This document shows, one piece after another, positions 50,583 to 59,543 of a DNA stretch of 64,000 nucleotides. The stretch covers positions 716,001 to 780,000 of the forward strand of contig NZ_CP038440.1 of NCBI RefSeq assembly GCF_004683885.1. Reading direction: 5' to 3'. Position numbers and translations under genes: made by a program. Position 1 is the first letter of the stretch; each line of letters starts with the position of its first letter. The notes below the pieces were generated by a model. It did no database searches. It had not been told where the DNA came from and was given only the letters and a program-made list of their open reading frames with translations. The stretch is from Brevundimonas sp. MF30-B. Lineage in GTDB: Bacteria; Pseudomonadota; Alphaproteobacteria; Caulobacterales; Caulobacteraceae.

Positions 50583-51950
50583 TTAGCTCAGCGCCTGTAC
50601 GGCTTGGCGAGCTTGAACGAGGTCCGCGTCGATGACCGTCAGGCGCTCGGCCTGATCGGTCAGGGCCGCCACGACCGGCGCCGGCTCGGGGTCGAAGCCG
50701 ACGGCGGCGCGCACGGCGTCGGGGAATTTCGAAGCGTGGGCGGTGGACAGGACCACGACCGGTCCCTGGGGCGCCAGGCGCCGGGCCGCCTCCAGTCCCA
50801 CGGCGGTATGAGGGCAGACGACCCGACCCCAGCGCGTCCAGGCGCGCGCGATGCTGTCTTGGGTGGCGGCCTCATCGACGGAGATGGCGGCGATCTGGCC
50901 TTGGACCGTTCGACGGAGGTTGTCGTCCAGGCGGGCTTCGCCGTCGCGGGCGAAGGTCTCGAACAGGTCGCGCGTGACCTCGGCGTCGCGGCCCGAGGCT
51001 TCGAACACCAGACGTTCGAAGTTGGAGGGCGCTTGCACGTCCATGCTGACGCTTGTGGTCTGCACCGCCGGGCGGCGGGCGTAGACGCCGTCGTTGATGG
51101 CGCGGGCCAGGGCGTCATTGGCGTTCACCGCCGCGACCAGACCCGCCATAGGCAGACCCATGGCGCGGGCCGCTATCCCGGCGAAGGCGTCGCCCAGATT
51201 GCCGGTGGGCACCACGAACGTCACGGGCGCGTCCAGCCGCCGCGTCGCCGCGACATAATAGGGGATCTGCCCCGCCAGCCGCGCCCAGTTGATCGAATTG
51301 ACCGAGCTGAGCCGGCCCCGCGCGCGCAGTCCCTCATCCGCGAGCAGCTGCTTCACCAGTCGCTGGCAGTCGTCGAAATCGCCTCGGATCGCCAGGTTCA
51401 GAACATTGTCGGCCGGGCAGGTGGTCATCTGCCGACGCTGCACCGGCGAGACGCGATCTAAAGGGTGCAGCACCACCAGACGGATGCGTTCGGCGCCCGC
51501 AAAGGCGCGCACGGCCGCCGCGCCGGTGTCCCCGCTCGTCGCCACGACCAAGGTGAGCGTCTCGCCCGACGCCTTCAGCGCCTCATCCGCCAGGCTGGCG
51601 GCCAGCTGCATGGCCAGATCCTTGAACGCCGCCGTGGGGCCATGGAACAGCTCCAGCAGATGCAGGCCCGGCTCCAGCTCGACCAGCGGCGTCACGTCGG
51701 GATGATCGAAGCCGGCGACCAGGCGACTCACCGCGCGGTCCAGCGCGCCGGCGGGCAGGGCGTCGCCGATGAAGGGCGTCATGACCGCGCGCGCGATCTC
51801 GGCGTAGTCGGTCCCGCCGGCCGGCAGGGCGGGCCATTCGCGGGGCATGTACAGGCCGCCGTCCGGGGCCATGCCGCGCAGCAGCACCTGGGCGAAATCG
51901 GTCTCGGGCGACCCGCCTCGGGTCGAGATGTAGCGCGCGCTCTGCATCAC
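50583..51950 (-). CDS. thrC: Threonine synthase
   Basis: A 455-residue PLP enzyme that converts phosphohomoserine to threonine. The PLP lysine is in GPTAAFKDLAMQLAA, the N-terminus MMQSARYISTRGG and ARAVMTPFIGD are typical, and the phosphate-binding TSGDTGAAAVRAF and VPTGNLGDAFAG loops are intact. It converges on thrB nine bases away, so it is not under the leader attenuator. The adjacent ATG at 51947 is an equally possible start. Confidence 0.95.
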   Translation of the reverse strand: MMQSARYISTRGGSPETDFAQVLLRGMAPDGGLYMPREWPALPAGGTDYAEIARAVMTPFIGDALPAGALDRAVSRLVAGFDHPDVTPLVELEPGLHLLELFHGPTAAFKDLAMQLAASLADEALKASGETLTLVVATSGDTGAAAVRAFAGAERIRLVVLHPLDRVSPVQRRQMTTCPADNVLNLAIRGDFDDCQRLVKQLLADEGLRARGRLSSVNSINWARLAGQIPYYVAATRRLDAPVTFVVPTGNLGDAFAGIAARAMGLPMAGLVAAVNANDALARAINDGVYARRPAVQTTSVSMDVQAPSNFERLVFEASGRDAEVTRDLFETFARDGEARLDDNLRRTVQGQIAAISVDEAATQDSIARAWTRWGRVVCPHTAVGLEAARRLAPQGPVVVLSTAHASKFPDAVRAAVGFDPEPAPVVAALTDQAERLTVIDADLVQARQAVQALS

Positions 51951-52048
51951 CCGTTATTGCTATCGGGCCTGCGGCGCAGCGTCATCCCCCGTCTTCGCCA
52001 TTGCGGCGCCGCTGGCTTCCTAAGGCGGGGCGCCCCATGTGTGAGGCG

Positions 52049-52993
52049 ATGAAGCGTCGTTCCTTCCTGATCCGCGCTGTGGCCCTGGCCGGCCTGGGCG
52101 GCGCCGCCTGGTGGGCGCGCGACAATGTCCTTTGGCGTGGGCCGCAGATCGCCTTTGCGGCCGGGGGCACCTCGGGCGAGCTGCCGTGGGCCCAGCCGCG
52201 CGCGGGCGTCCCCACGGCGACGGTCAGCCTGATGGGGCGCGAGGTCACCGCCCTGATCGACAGCGGCGCCCAGTATTCCGTCATCGATCGCGCCCTGGTC
52301 GCTGAACTGGGCATCGACGGCGGCGTCGACATGCCGATGGTGGCCTATGGCGTCAGCGGCGAGCCGCAGGTGGGTCGGGGCGTGACGCTGGAGGTGACGA
52401 TCGGGGACATGACCCTGTCGGGCCTGCGCGCCGCCATCCTGGACCTGGGACCGCTGGCCTCGCCGCAAGGTCTGGGCGCGCCCCTGATCCTTGGACAGGA
52501 CGTTCTGGGGGCGGCGGTGCTGGATCTGGACGTGGCCGAGCGGAGGCTGGCGCTGACCCGGCGCGAGGATCATGCGCTGGACCCGGCACTGTCGCCGCTG
52601 CCGGTGCGGCGCAGCGGGCGGATGCTGATGCTGGACGTGACGGTCGAGGGGGCGGTGATCCCTGCCGTCGTTGACACCGGCGCCTCGGCTTTGCTGGCGC
52701 TGAGCCGCGAATCCGCGACAGCCGCCGGTCTGCTGGACGGTCGGCCGTCGCGGCAGGGGCAGTCCATCGTGCTCGGCGGCGTGGTCGGGGCCGAGGTGGT
52801 GCAGGCGCGCACGGTCACGGTGGGGGACACCCTGTTCAGAAACCAGGCGACCGCCATCTATGCCGACGTGCCGCTGCCCGGCTTTCCCGCCGCCCTGCTG
52901 GGCATGGAGGCCTTCGCAGGCCAGCGGCTCACGCTCGACGTCGGCGGGGCGCGGCTGTTCGCGTCGCGTCCGCTGGATCTGACGATCAGCTAG
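52049..52993 (+). CDS. Exported double retropepsin-like aspartyl protease
   Basis: A 314-residue protein with two retropepsin-like halves. The active-site motifs are ALIDSGAQYSVID (first half) and AVVDTGASALLAL (second half), each followed by a hydrophobic-hydrophobic-Gly flap partner (LILGQDVLG and ALLGMEAF). The N-terminus MKRRSFLIRAVALAGLGG has the twin-arginine pattern R-R-x-F-L, suggesting Tat export. The ATG at 52049 is favoured over one four codons earlier for that reason. A pepsin-like bilobal enzyme formed within one chain is the expected architecture. Confidence 0.82.
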   Translation: MKRRSFLIRAVALAGLGGAAWWARDNVLWRGPQIAFAAGGTSGELPWAQPRAGVPTATVSLMGREVTALIDSGAQYSVIDRALVAELGIDGGVDMPMVAYGVSGEPQVGRGVTLEVTIGDMTLSGLRAAILDLGPLASPQGLGAPLILGQDVLGAAVLDLDVAERRLALTRREDHALDPALSPLPVRRSGRMLMLDVTVEGAVIPAVVDTGASALLALSRESATAAGLLDGRPSRQGQSIVLGGVVGAEVVQARTVTVGDTLFRNQATAIYADVPLPGFPAALLGMEAFAGQRLTLDVGGARLFASRPLDLTIS

Positions 52994-53013
52994 AGGCGGC
53001 TACAGGCTGGCGC

Positions 53014-53862
53014 CTACAGGCTGGCGAAGGTGTCGCAGGTCGCCGGGTCGCCGGTCTGATAGCCGCGTTGCAGCCATTCCATCCGCTGGGCCGAAGAGCC
53101 GTGGGTGAAGCCCTCCGGCACGACCCGCCCGCCTGAACGGCGTTGCAGCGTATCGTCACCGATGGCCTGGGCGGTGCGCAGACCCTCTTCCAGATCGCCC
53201 GGCTCCAGCGCCACCGCGCCGTTCGACACCGCCGAGGCGTTGCGCGCCCAGACGCCGGCGTAGCAGTCGGCCTGCAGCTCCAGCGCGACGGAATAGCGGT
53301 TGGCCTCGGCCTGACCCGCCGCGCGCTGCTGCGCTTCGCGGACCTGCTGCGACGCGCCGGTCAGGGTCTGGACGTGGTGGCCGTATTCATGGGCGATGAC
53401 ATAGGCGCGGGCGAAGTCGGCGCCGGACGCGCCGAGCTTGGTCTCCATCTCCTGCCAGAAGCTGAGGTCCAGATAGACGGTGCGGTCCGTCGGGCAGTAG
53501 AACGGCCCCATCGCCGCCTGGCCGAAGCCGCAGCCGGTTCCGGTGCCCTGTTCGTAGAGCACCACGTTCGGCGGCTGATAGCCGTCCAGCCTGGTGCGCC
53601 AGACGTCGTCCACATTGGTGCCGATGACATCGACGAAGCGCCCGGCCTCGTCCTCGGGAGAGCCGACCACGCCCTGTTCCTGAGCGCCCACGCCGCCCAG
53701 CTGGCTGGCGACCTGCTGGGTCGTGGAGGGGTCGATGCCGAAGACGAAATAGCCGATCAGGCCCAGGATCGCGACGCCGATGCCGCCGCCCGCGACAGCG
53801 CCGCCGCCCATGCCGCGCCGGTCCTCGATGCCGCCGCCGCGCCGTCCGCCCTGCCACCGCAT
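53014..53862 (-). CDS. YpfJ-type neutral zinc metallopeptidase
   Basis: A 282-residue membrane-anchored zinc peptidase. A basic, Gly/Arg-rich cytoplasmic start precedes one transmembrane helix (about residues 22-44). The zinc motif is AYVIAHEYGHHVQTL, with the third ligand expected in the LELQADCYAGVWA helix. Family landmarks GFGQAAMGPFYCPTDRTVYLD and DTLQRRSGGRVVPEGFTHGSS (each in parts) are present. The physiological substrate is not known. Confidence 0.9.
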   Translation of the reverse strand: MRWQGGRRGGGIEDRRGMGGGAVAGGGIGVAILGLIGYFVFGIDPSTTQQVASQLGGVGAQEQGVVGSPEDEAGRFVDVIGTNVDDVWRTRLDGYQPPNVVLYEQGTGTGCGFGQAAMGPFYCPTDRTVYLDLSFWQEMETKLGASGADFARAYVIAHEYGHHVQTLTGASQQVREAQQRAAGQAEANRYSVALELQADCYAGVWARNASAVSNGAVALEPGDLEEGLRTAQAIGDDTLQRRSGGRVVPEGFTHGSSAQRMEWLQRGYQTGDPATCDTFASL

Positions 53863-53927
53863 ATCCGCGTCCTTCCCGAATGTCGCTCCAAGCTAGGCCG
53901 GAACGCGGTCGAAGCGGAAGGGATGCG

Positions 53928-54275
53928 TCAGTCGGGCCGCGTTCGATCCAGCCAGGAATCGATCTGTCCCACGCTGTCCCGCACCGCATCCGTTCGGCGG
54001 GTCTGGGCCTCGCGCGCCAGACGTTCAGCCTCGGGCGAGCCCAGCGGGCGAGGCGACACAGGTGCTATAGCGGGCTGACGCGCCGCCTCGATGTCGCGCA
54101 GGGTCAGGCGCGTGTTCATATCCTGTTGCCGGGCGAAGAGCTCGCGCTGGTCGGCCTGCAACCGCTGCTGCTCGATCGCCAGCCGATGCTGCTCGGCCGC
54201 CAGGGCAGGTGAGGGGGCGACGCCCCAGGGCTGGGCCTGGCCGGCGAGCATCAGGGTCAGAACGAGTGCGTGCAT
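53928..54275 (-). CDS. Small exported coiled-coil protein, unknown
   Basis: A 115-residue protein with a short signal-like N-terminus (MHALVLTLMLAGQAQ). A helical Glu/Gln/Arg-rich section follows (about 28-65; EQHRLAIEQQRLQADQRELF), with the spacing of a coiled coil, and then a charged C-terminal part. No family is recognised. It lies between the zinc peptidase gene (same strand) and the divergent PfpI gene. A periplasmic location is inferred from the N-terminus. Confidence 0.6.
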   Translation of the reverse strand: MHALVLTLMLAGQAQPWGVAPSPALAAEQHRLAIEQQRLQADQRELFARQQDMNTRLTLRDIEAARQPAIAPVSPRPLGSPEAERLAREAQTRRTDAVRDSVGQIDSWLDRTRPD

Positions 54276-54380
54276 GGACCCAAGATGGGCACAGAAGCCC
54301 GGCAGCCCAAGCGTGGCCGCAACCCAAGCGACGACTGGTGGTTACTGACCCTCTCCCAGCAACATTCTGGAGGCTCTCTC

Positions 54381-54947
54381 ATGGCCCAATCCCTTTCCGG
54401 CAAGACCATCGCCGTCCTCGCCACCGACGGCGTGGAACTGGTCGAACTCGACAAGCCCGTCGAAGCGCTCAAACAGGCCGGCGCGACGGTGGAGATCATT
54501 TCGCTCAAGACGGGCGAGTTTCAGGGCTTCGACCACCTGACGCCCGGCCGCAAGGTCAAGGCCGACAAGGCGGTGGCGGACGTGAACGCCGGCGATTACG
54601 CCGCCCTGTTGCTGCCCGGCGGCGTCGCCAACCCCGACCAGCTGCGCGCCGACGAGGACGCCGTGGCCTTCACGCGCGCCTTCTTTGAGGCTGGCAAGCC
54701 GGTGGCCGCCATCTGCCATGCGCCGTGGCTGCTGATCGAGGCGGGCGTGGTCGAGGGGCGGACCCTGACCGCCTTTGAATCCATCCGCACAGATCTGAAG
54801 AACGCCGGCGCCAATGTCGTCAATGAAGAGGTGGTCGTGGACGAGGGCCTGGTCACCAGCCGCTGCCCCGACGACATTCCCGCCTTCAACGCCAAGATGA
54901 TCGAGGAATTCGCCGAAGGCCGTCACGACGGCCAGCAGGCCGCCTAG
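54381..54947 (+). CDS. DJ-1/PfpI family protein (type 1 glutamine amidotransferase-like)
   Basis: A 188-residue cytoplasmic protein of the PfpI/YhbO branch of the DJ-1 superfamily. The nucleophile cysteine sits in VAAICHAPWLLIEAG, with histidine next to it, and the glutamate is in TDGVELVELD. Relatives are described as stress-induced deglycases, hydratases or peptidases. The ATG at 54381 has TGGAGG ahead. Its TAG stop shares the palindrome CTAG with the stop of the convergent pgeF gene. Confidence 0.88.
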   Translation: MAQSLSGKTIAVLATDGVELVELDKPVEALKQAGATVEIISLKTGEFQGFDHLTPGRKVKADKAVADVNAGDYAALLLPGGVANPDQLRADEDAVAFTRAFFEAGKPVAAICHAPWLLIEAGVVEGRTLTAFESIRTDLKNAGANVVNEEVVVDEGLVTSRCPDDIPAFNAKMIEEFAEGRHDGQQAA

Positions 54948-55711
54948 CCCAGGCGGATAGCCGACATCATGCGGCCGAAGTCCGGCTCGCGGCGCAGCGT
55001 GGCGCGGCGGTTGGAGTAGAAGCGGCCCTCGTCGGCCAGGGTATCGTCGCCGGTCCAGGCCGCGCGGCCGACGCCAGCCTGATCGAGACGCCACAGCACG
55101 AAGCCCGGCAGGTCGAACATGGCCTTGCCGGGCTTTTCGCTATTGTGGAAGAAGCGGCCGGCCCCTGCGTCGTGATGCTCGAACCGCTCACGGAAGTCGT
55201 CGCCGACCTCATAGGCGTCCGGGCCGATGCAGGGGCCGACGACGGCCGTGATGCGGTCCGGTTGAGCCCCCAGCGCGGTCATGGCCTGAACGGCCGAGTG
55301 CACCACACCGCCCAGCGCGCCCTTCCATCCAGCATGGACGGCCGCGACCACGCCGGCCTCGGCGTCGGCCATCAGAACCGGCGCGCAGTCGGCGGTCAGA
55401 ACGGCGCAGACCACACCCGTCGAGGCAGTCGCCACGGCGTCGCCCTCGGGCCGGTCGCCGCGCCAGGGCCCTTCGGCCACGCGCGTCAGGGCGGAATGGA
55501 CCTGATAGCAGGCGGCCAGATCATCCGGCGTCGCGTCGAACCATCCGGCGACGCGGCGGCGGTTTTCGATGACAGCGGCGGGATCGTCCTTGGATCCCAC
55601 GCCCGTGTTCAGGCCCTCGTACAGGCCCTTCGAAACGCCGCCCCCGCGCGTGAAGAAGCCATGGCGAACGCCCGGCAGGTCGAGCAGCGGATGGGTGATC
55701 GGGTCCAGCAT
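54944..55711 (-). CDS. pgeF: Peptidoglycan editing factor PgeF (YfiH/polyphenol-oxidase family)
   Basis: A 255-residue protein of the multicopper-polyphenol-oxidase-like DUF152 family. In E. coli PgeF removes wrongly incorporated L-serine from UDP-MurNAc-peptide precursors. Signature residues are HGFFTRGGGVSKGLYEGLN, VCAVLTADCAPVLMAD (zinc cysteine) and AAVHAGWKGALGGVV (zinc histidine). The ATG at 55711 begins the conserved part; a TTG 12 codons earlier is less likely. It is the last gene of the lgt-midA-pgeF unit. Confidence 0.9.
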   Translation of the reverse strand: MLDPITHPLLDLPGVRHGFFTRGGGVSKGLYEGLNTGVGSKDDPAAVIENRRRVAGWFDATPDDLAACYQVHSALTRVAEGPWRGDRPEGDAVATASTGVVCAVLTADCAPVLMADAEAGVVAAVHAGWKGALGGVVHSAVQAMTALGAQPDRITAVVGPCIGPDAYEVGDDFRERFEHHDAGAGRFFHNSEKPGKAMFDLPGFVLWRLDQAGVGRAAWTGDDTLADEGRFYSNRRATLRREPDFGRMMSAIRLG

Positions 55712-55757
55712 GATCGTCTTGTCCCATCCGCGTCCCGGTCGGGGCAAGCGCCGCCGC

Positions 55758-56840
55758 TCAGTCGAAGCCGGGAAGGGCCAGTCGGCTGGGGTGGAAGACA
55801 GCGGCGGCCTTGAACAGTTCGCCCATCTGGTCCGGCGCGGTCAGCCGTTCGACCTGGCGCGCCAGCACCAGCGCCGCCTCGGGCCGTGCGGCCGACAGGG
55901 CCTGGACCCGCGCCTCTACGCCAAGGCCGCGCAGGAAGTCGCCCTGACCGCGACATCCGGTGACGTCGGCGCCGGCGCGTACGGCGGCCTCAAGCACCAG
56001 CGGGAAATCGGCCCACTGGGTCAGGTCGGCCTGGCCCGGCTCGGCCAGGGGGTCGACCTTGGCGTGGCGTTTCAGCGCCTGCAGGGTGTCGCCCGCCTCG
56101 GGCCTTGCCCGCCCATAGTCGATCAACAGGGCCGCGCCGGAGGCCGCCCGCACCAGGGCCCCCAGGTCGCGGCCGAACAGCGCCTGCTGCTCGGACAGCT
56201 CGACCAACTGTCCAGGCTCGACCTCGAACGCGGGCGGGGCGAAGCCGCCCGTCACCGCCGTCAGGCCGAACACCAGCTCGCCGTCGTCCGACACCCCCAC
56301 GCGCCGCTCGGCCCAGCCGCCGTCGGTGCGCACGAACTGGCGCGCCGGCAGGCAGTCCAGCACCTCGTTGGCGATCAGGATGACCGGCGTGTCGGTCTCG
56401 ACCTGGGCCAGCGATCGGACCCAGCGCGGCGCGACGTCGGCGCTGGCCAGTCGCCGGGCCTGGGCGTCGCGCAGCGGAGGCGACGGCTCGATCAGCACCA
56501 GATCGCAGGCTTCCAGAAAGCCGGGCGCGACCCCGGCCGCACCGGCGGCCGCGCGCAGGGCGTCGTCCATCAGCGTCCCGTCGCCGGGCCCGACCTCGAC
56601 CAGGCGGAACCGCTCGGGCGCGCCCAGGCGCAGCCAGACCTCGACCGCCCATAGGCCGATCAGCTCGCCGAACATCTGGCTGATCAGAGGCGCGGTGATG
56701 AAGTCGCCGCCCGGCCCCAGCGAGGGCCGTGTGGCGTAATAGCCGTCCCGGGGGTCGTGCAGACAGCGCGTGACATAGTCCGCCACCGTCATCGGCCCTG
56801 TCAGGGCGATCTCGCGCGCCAGCCGCGCCTTAAGACCCAT
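55758..56840 (-). CDS. NDUFAF7/MidA-type SAM-dependent arginine methyltransferase
   Basis: A 360-residue class I methyltransferase of the NDUFAF7 (MidA) family. The mitochondrial homologue dimethylates an arginine of complex I subunit NDUFS2. The SAM motif is LVEVGPGDGTLMDDALRA. Family segments are YYATRPSLGPGGDFITAP, SQMFGELIGLWAVEVW and IANEVLDCLPARQFV. Complex I assembly is therefore the likely role in this respiring bacterium. It lies four bases after lgt and 46 before pgeF. Confidence 0.9.
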   Translation of the reverse strand: MGLKARLAREIALTGPMTVADYVTRCLHDPRDGYYATRPSLGPGGDFITAPLISQMFGELIGLWAVEVWLRLGAPERFRLVEVGPGDGTLMDDALRAAAGAAGVAPGFLEACDLVLIEPSPPLRDAQARRLASADVAPRWVRSLAQVETDTPVILIANEVLDCLPARQFVRTDGGWAERRVGVSDDGELVFGLTAVTGGFAPPAFEVEPGQLVELSEQQALFGRDLGALVRAASGAALLIDYGRARPEAGDTLQALKRHAKVDPLAEPGQADLTQWADFPLVLEAAVRAGADVTGCRGQGDFLRGLGVEARVQALSAARPEAALVLARQVERLTAPDQMGELFKAAAVFHPSRLALPGFD

Positions 56841-56844
56841 CGGA

Positions 56845-57714
56845 TCAGTCGGCGGCCACGGGTCGGCTGCGCGCCCGCCAGATCAGCCAGGCGCCGACCA
56901 GGATCATCGGGACCGACAGCATCATGCCCATGGTCAGGCCCAGCGGCAGGTTGTCCAGGCCGGCGTCGGGCTGACGCACCGTCTCCAGCAGCGCGCGCGA
57001 CAGGCCGTAGCCGACCAGGAAGACGCCGGTGATCAGGCCCGGACGGGCCAGGGCCTTGCCCTTCCAGATCATGAACGACAGCACCGCCAACAGCAGCAGG
57101 CCTTCCAGCCCAGCCTCATACAGTTGGCTGGGGTGACGCGGCACGTCGCCGGCGGGGCAGAAGCCGTACATCTCGCGGATGCGGTCGTTGCAGAAGCGAA
57201 TGGCCCACGGAACCGTAGTCTCACGGCCCCACAGCTCGCCGTTGATGAAGTTGGCGATGCGGCCGAACAGCAGGCCGATCGGGACCACCGGCGCGATCAG
57301 GTCGCCGACCTTGAGCATCGGCAGGCCGTTCCTGCGCGCGAAGATCACGATGGCTGCGACCACGCCCAGGAAGCCGCCGTGGAAGCTCATGCCGCCGGTC
57401 CAGAGCTGCAGAAGCTCGAACCGCTGTCCCAAGGTCTCGCCGGTGAACAGCTGGCCGAACATCTGGGGCTGATAGAACAGGGCGTAGCCGAAGCGGCCGC
57501 CCAGGATGATGCCGATCGCGATCCACAGCGCCAGGTCGTCCAGCTGCACCGGCGTCATCGGCGGCCGGCCCGGCAGCCAGAGGCGCTCGGTCTTGACCAG
57601 ACGGGCGGCATACCACCAACCCAAGACGATGCCGCCGACATAGGCCAGGGCGTACCAGCGGATCGGCAAGGGACCGATCGAGATCAGGACCGGATCGAAT
57701 TCGGGAAAGGGCAC
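56845..57714 (-). CDS. lgt: Prolipoprotein diacylglyceryl transferase
   Basis: A 289-residue inner-membrane enzyme that adds diacylglycerol to the lipobox cysteine of prolipoproteins, such as the several lipoproteins in this window. It has about seven membrane helices, the substrate-binding SFHGGFLGVV, and the Lgt signature GRIANFINGELWGRETTVPW. Length is normal. It leads the lgt-midA-pgeF unit and is divergent from ubiK across 173 bases. Confidence 0.96.
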   Translation of the reverse strand: MPFPEFDPVLISIGPLPIRWYALAYVGGIVLGWWYAARLVKTERLWLPGRPPMTPVQLDDLALWIAIGIILGGRFGYALFYQPQMFGQLFTGETLGQRFELLQLWTGGMSFHGGFLGVVAAIVIFARRNGLPMLKVGDLIAPVVPIGLLFGRIANFINGELWGRETTVPWAIRFCNDRIREMYGFCPAGDVPRHPSQLYEAGLEGLLLLAVLSFMIWKGKALARPGLITGVFLVGYGLSRALLETVRQPDAGLDNLPLGLTMGMMLSVPMILVGAWLIWRARSRPVAAD

Positions 57715-57887
57715 GGGCGCTCCGCTGGCGGTGATCGCTGAGCGGAACCCTTAGCAAGCGTCGCCGGCCTCGTCGCGGGGGTTTTGCACGGTCGCGGCAC
57801 ATCCGCGGCATGGACGGTAAGGTTTCGTTCACCATATCCGTCAGACCCTCGTTAACGGAATCGGCGTCGCCGAATCGGAGCCCTCCC

Positions 57888-58175
57888 ATGCAGACCCGCA
57901 ACCCCATCCTCGACGAGTTCGCCAAGCTGACCACCGGCGCCATGGGCCTGGCTCAGGCGGCGGGCGACGAGGCCAAGGCCGCCTTCCGCGCGCAGAGCGA
58001 CCGGTTCGTGGCTGAGATGGACCTGGTCCGGCGCGACGAATTTGATGTCCTAAAGGCCGAGATCGCCGCGCTGCGGGCCGAAATCGCCACGCTGAAGGCG
58101 GCCGAAAAGCCCCGGAAAAAGCCTGAGACGGGAACGTCCACAGGCGCGGTTCCCCCTGCGGACGCAGCCGGTTGA
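57888..58175 (+). CDS. ubiK: UbiK family ubiquinone biosynthesis accessory factor
   Basis: A 95-residue helical protein of the BMFP/UbiK (YqiC) family that helps assemble the Ubi complex on lipids. It opens with RNPILDEFAKLTTGAMGLAQ. An amphipathic helix and a coiled coil follow (about 45-72, DEFDVLKAEIAALRAEIATL), then a disordered Lys/Pro-rich tail. The ATG at 57888 has GGAG eight bases ahead. In its usual alphaproteobacterial setting it sits opposite lgt, as here. Confidence 0.85.
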   Translation: MQTRNPILDEFAKLTTGAMGLAQAAGDEAKAAFRAQSDRFVAEMDLVRRDEFDVLKAEIAALRAEIATLKAAEKPRKKPETGTSTGAVPPADAAG

Positions 58176-58251
58176 GCCCGAGACCCGAACACCCTTACCG
58201 TCCGCTTAACCGTTCGTGAGTCGGGCGGTCCTTTAGTCAGGATTTTAATGC

Positions 58252-58755
58252 ATGGACGCCGCCAGGCCTGAAGAGCTCGAGGCGCCGATGGACCCGCTCG
58301 ATGTCGTCGAGCACGTCCTGACGGCCGAGAACCTGCCCTTCGACCGCACCGACGACGGCGACCTGGCCTTCGCCCTGGCCGGCGACTGGAAGGACTACGA
58401 GCTGTGGTTCGCCTGGCGGCCCGAAGGCGACTGCCTGCAACTGTGCTGCGCCCTGGACCTGCGCGCGCCCAAGAGCCGGCGCGGCGCGGCCTATGAACTG
58501 GTCGGCCTGATCAACCAGAAGGCCTGGATGGGTCATTTCGAGGTCTGGGCCGAGGACGGCGAGATCGTCTTCCGCCACGCCCTGGCCCTGCCGCACGGCG
58601 AGCGCCCGACGCTGGCCCAGGCCGCGTCCATGATCGACGCGGCCATCGAGGCGGCGGATCGCTACTACCCGGCCTTCGACTTCATGATCCGCGGCTCCAA
58701 GAAGCCCCAGGACGCGATCGCCGCCTGTCTGTTCGAGACCGTCGGCACGGCGTGA
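58252..58755 (+). CDS. YbjN domain-containing protein
   Basis: A 167-residue cytoplasmic protein with a YbjN domain, a fold related to type III secretion chaperones. Features are DPLDVVEHVLTAENLPFDRT at the start and SRRGAAYELVGLINQKAWMG in the middle. The function is unsettled in the literature. Its stop overlaps the GTG of proC, so the two genes are translationally coupled. The pairing with proC is common in alphaproteobacteria. Confidence 0.87.
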   Translation: MDAARPEELEAPMDPLDVVEHVLTAENLPFDRTDDGDLAFALAGDWKDYELWFAWRPEGDCLQLCCALDLRAPKSRRGAAYELVGLINQKAWMGHFEVWAEDGEIVFRHALALPHGERPTLAQAASMIDAAIEAADRYYPAFDFMIRGSKKPQDAIAACLFETVGTA

Positions 58756-59543
58756 GCGTGGGCCGGCCCGTCATTCTGCTGGGCCACGGCCGGCTGGGCT
58801 CGGCCATCGTCGAGGGCTGGCTGTCGACCCAGACCCTTCGCCCTGCCGATCTGATCATTCTGGCGCGCAGCGACAGCCCCGCCCTGAGGGCCCTGTCCGC
58901 GCGCGGCGTGCGCGTGAACCCTGATGCCGCCGATCTGCCGGCCGACGCCGTGTGGGTTCTGGCCGTCAAGCCGAAGGTATGGCGCGTAGCCGTCGAGCCC
59001 TGGCGCGCCCATGTCGGGCCGCAAGCCGTGGTGTTGTCGGTCATGGCCGGCGTTTCCCTGAGCCAGACCGCCGAGCCGTTCGAGGCGCCCGTGGTGCGTG
59101 TCATGCCGACGACCGGCGTGGCGCAGGGCCAGGGGATCGCCTCAGCCTGGGCCGAGGACGAGCGCGGCTGGGCGGCGGCGCGCGCCCTGTTCCAGCCGAT
59201 CGCCGATCTGGTCGAACTGTCGGGCGAGGACCGGATGGACGCCGCAACCGCCGTGGCCGGGTGCGGCCCGGCCTATGTGCTGGCGCTGGCGCAATCGATG
59301 GCGCGTGCTGGACAGGCGCAAGGGCTGACGGCCGAGGACGCCGACCGCCTGGCCCGCGGCGCCCTGCGCTCGGCCGCCGCCGTGCTGGACGGCGAAGGCG
59401 CGCTGGAAGAGATGATCGGCCGCATCGCCTCGCCGGGCGGCGTCACCGAGGCCGGACTGAAGGTCATGGCGGCGGGCGGCGCGCTCGACGACCTGGCCGC
59501 GCGAACGATCCAGGCCGCCGTCGACAAGGCGCGCGCGGTCTAG
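58752..59543 (+). CDS. proC: Pyrroline-5-carboxylate reductase
   Basis: A 263-residue NAD(P)H-dependent enzyme for the last step of proline synthesis. The N-terminal nucleotide loop reads LLGHGRLGSAI, a variant of the usual G-x-G-x-M-G. The C-terminal signature VAGCGPAYVLALAQSMARAG and the closing IASPGGVTEAGLKVM are intact. It starts at GTG in the ybjN stop. Its TAG stop shares a CTAG palindrome with the convergent hypothetical gene. Confidence 0.93.
   Translation: MSVGRPVILLGHGRLGSAIVEGWLSTQTLRPADLIILARSDSPALRALSARGVRVNPDAADLPADAVWVLAVKPKVWRVAVEPWRAHVGPQAVVLSVMAGVSLSQTAEPFEAPVVRVMPTTGVAQGQGIASAWAEDERGWAAARALFQPIADLVELSGEDRMDAATAVAGCGPAYVLALAQSMARAGQAQGLTAEDADRLARGALRSAAAVLDGEGALEEMIGRIASPGGVTEAGLKVMAAGGALDDLAARTIQAAVDKARAV

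Noticed and set aside
51951..52048. A second attenuator ahead of thrC
   Set aside because: The leader has no Thr-rich small frame and no terminator-like hairpin with a T-tract.
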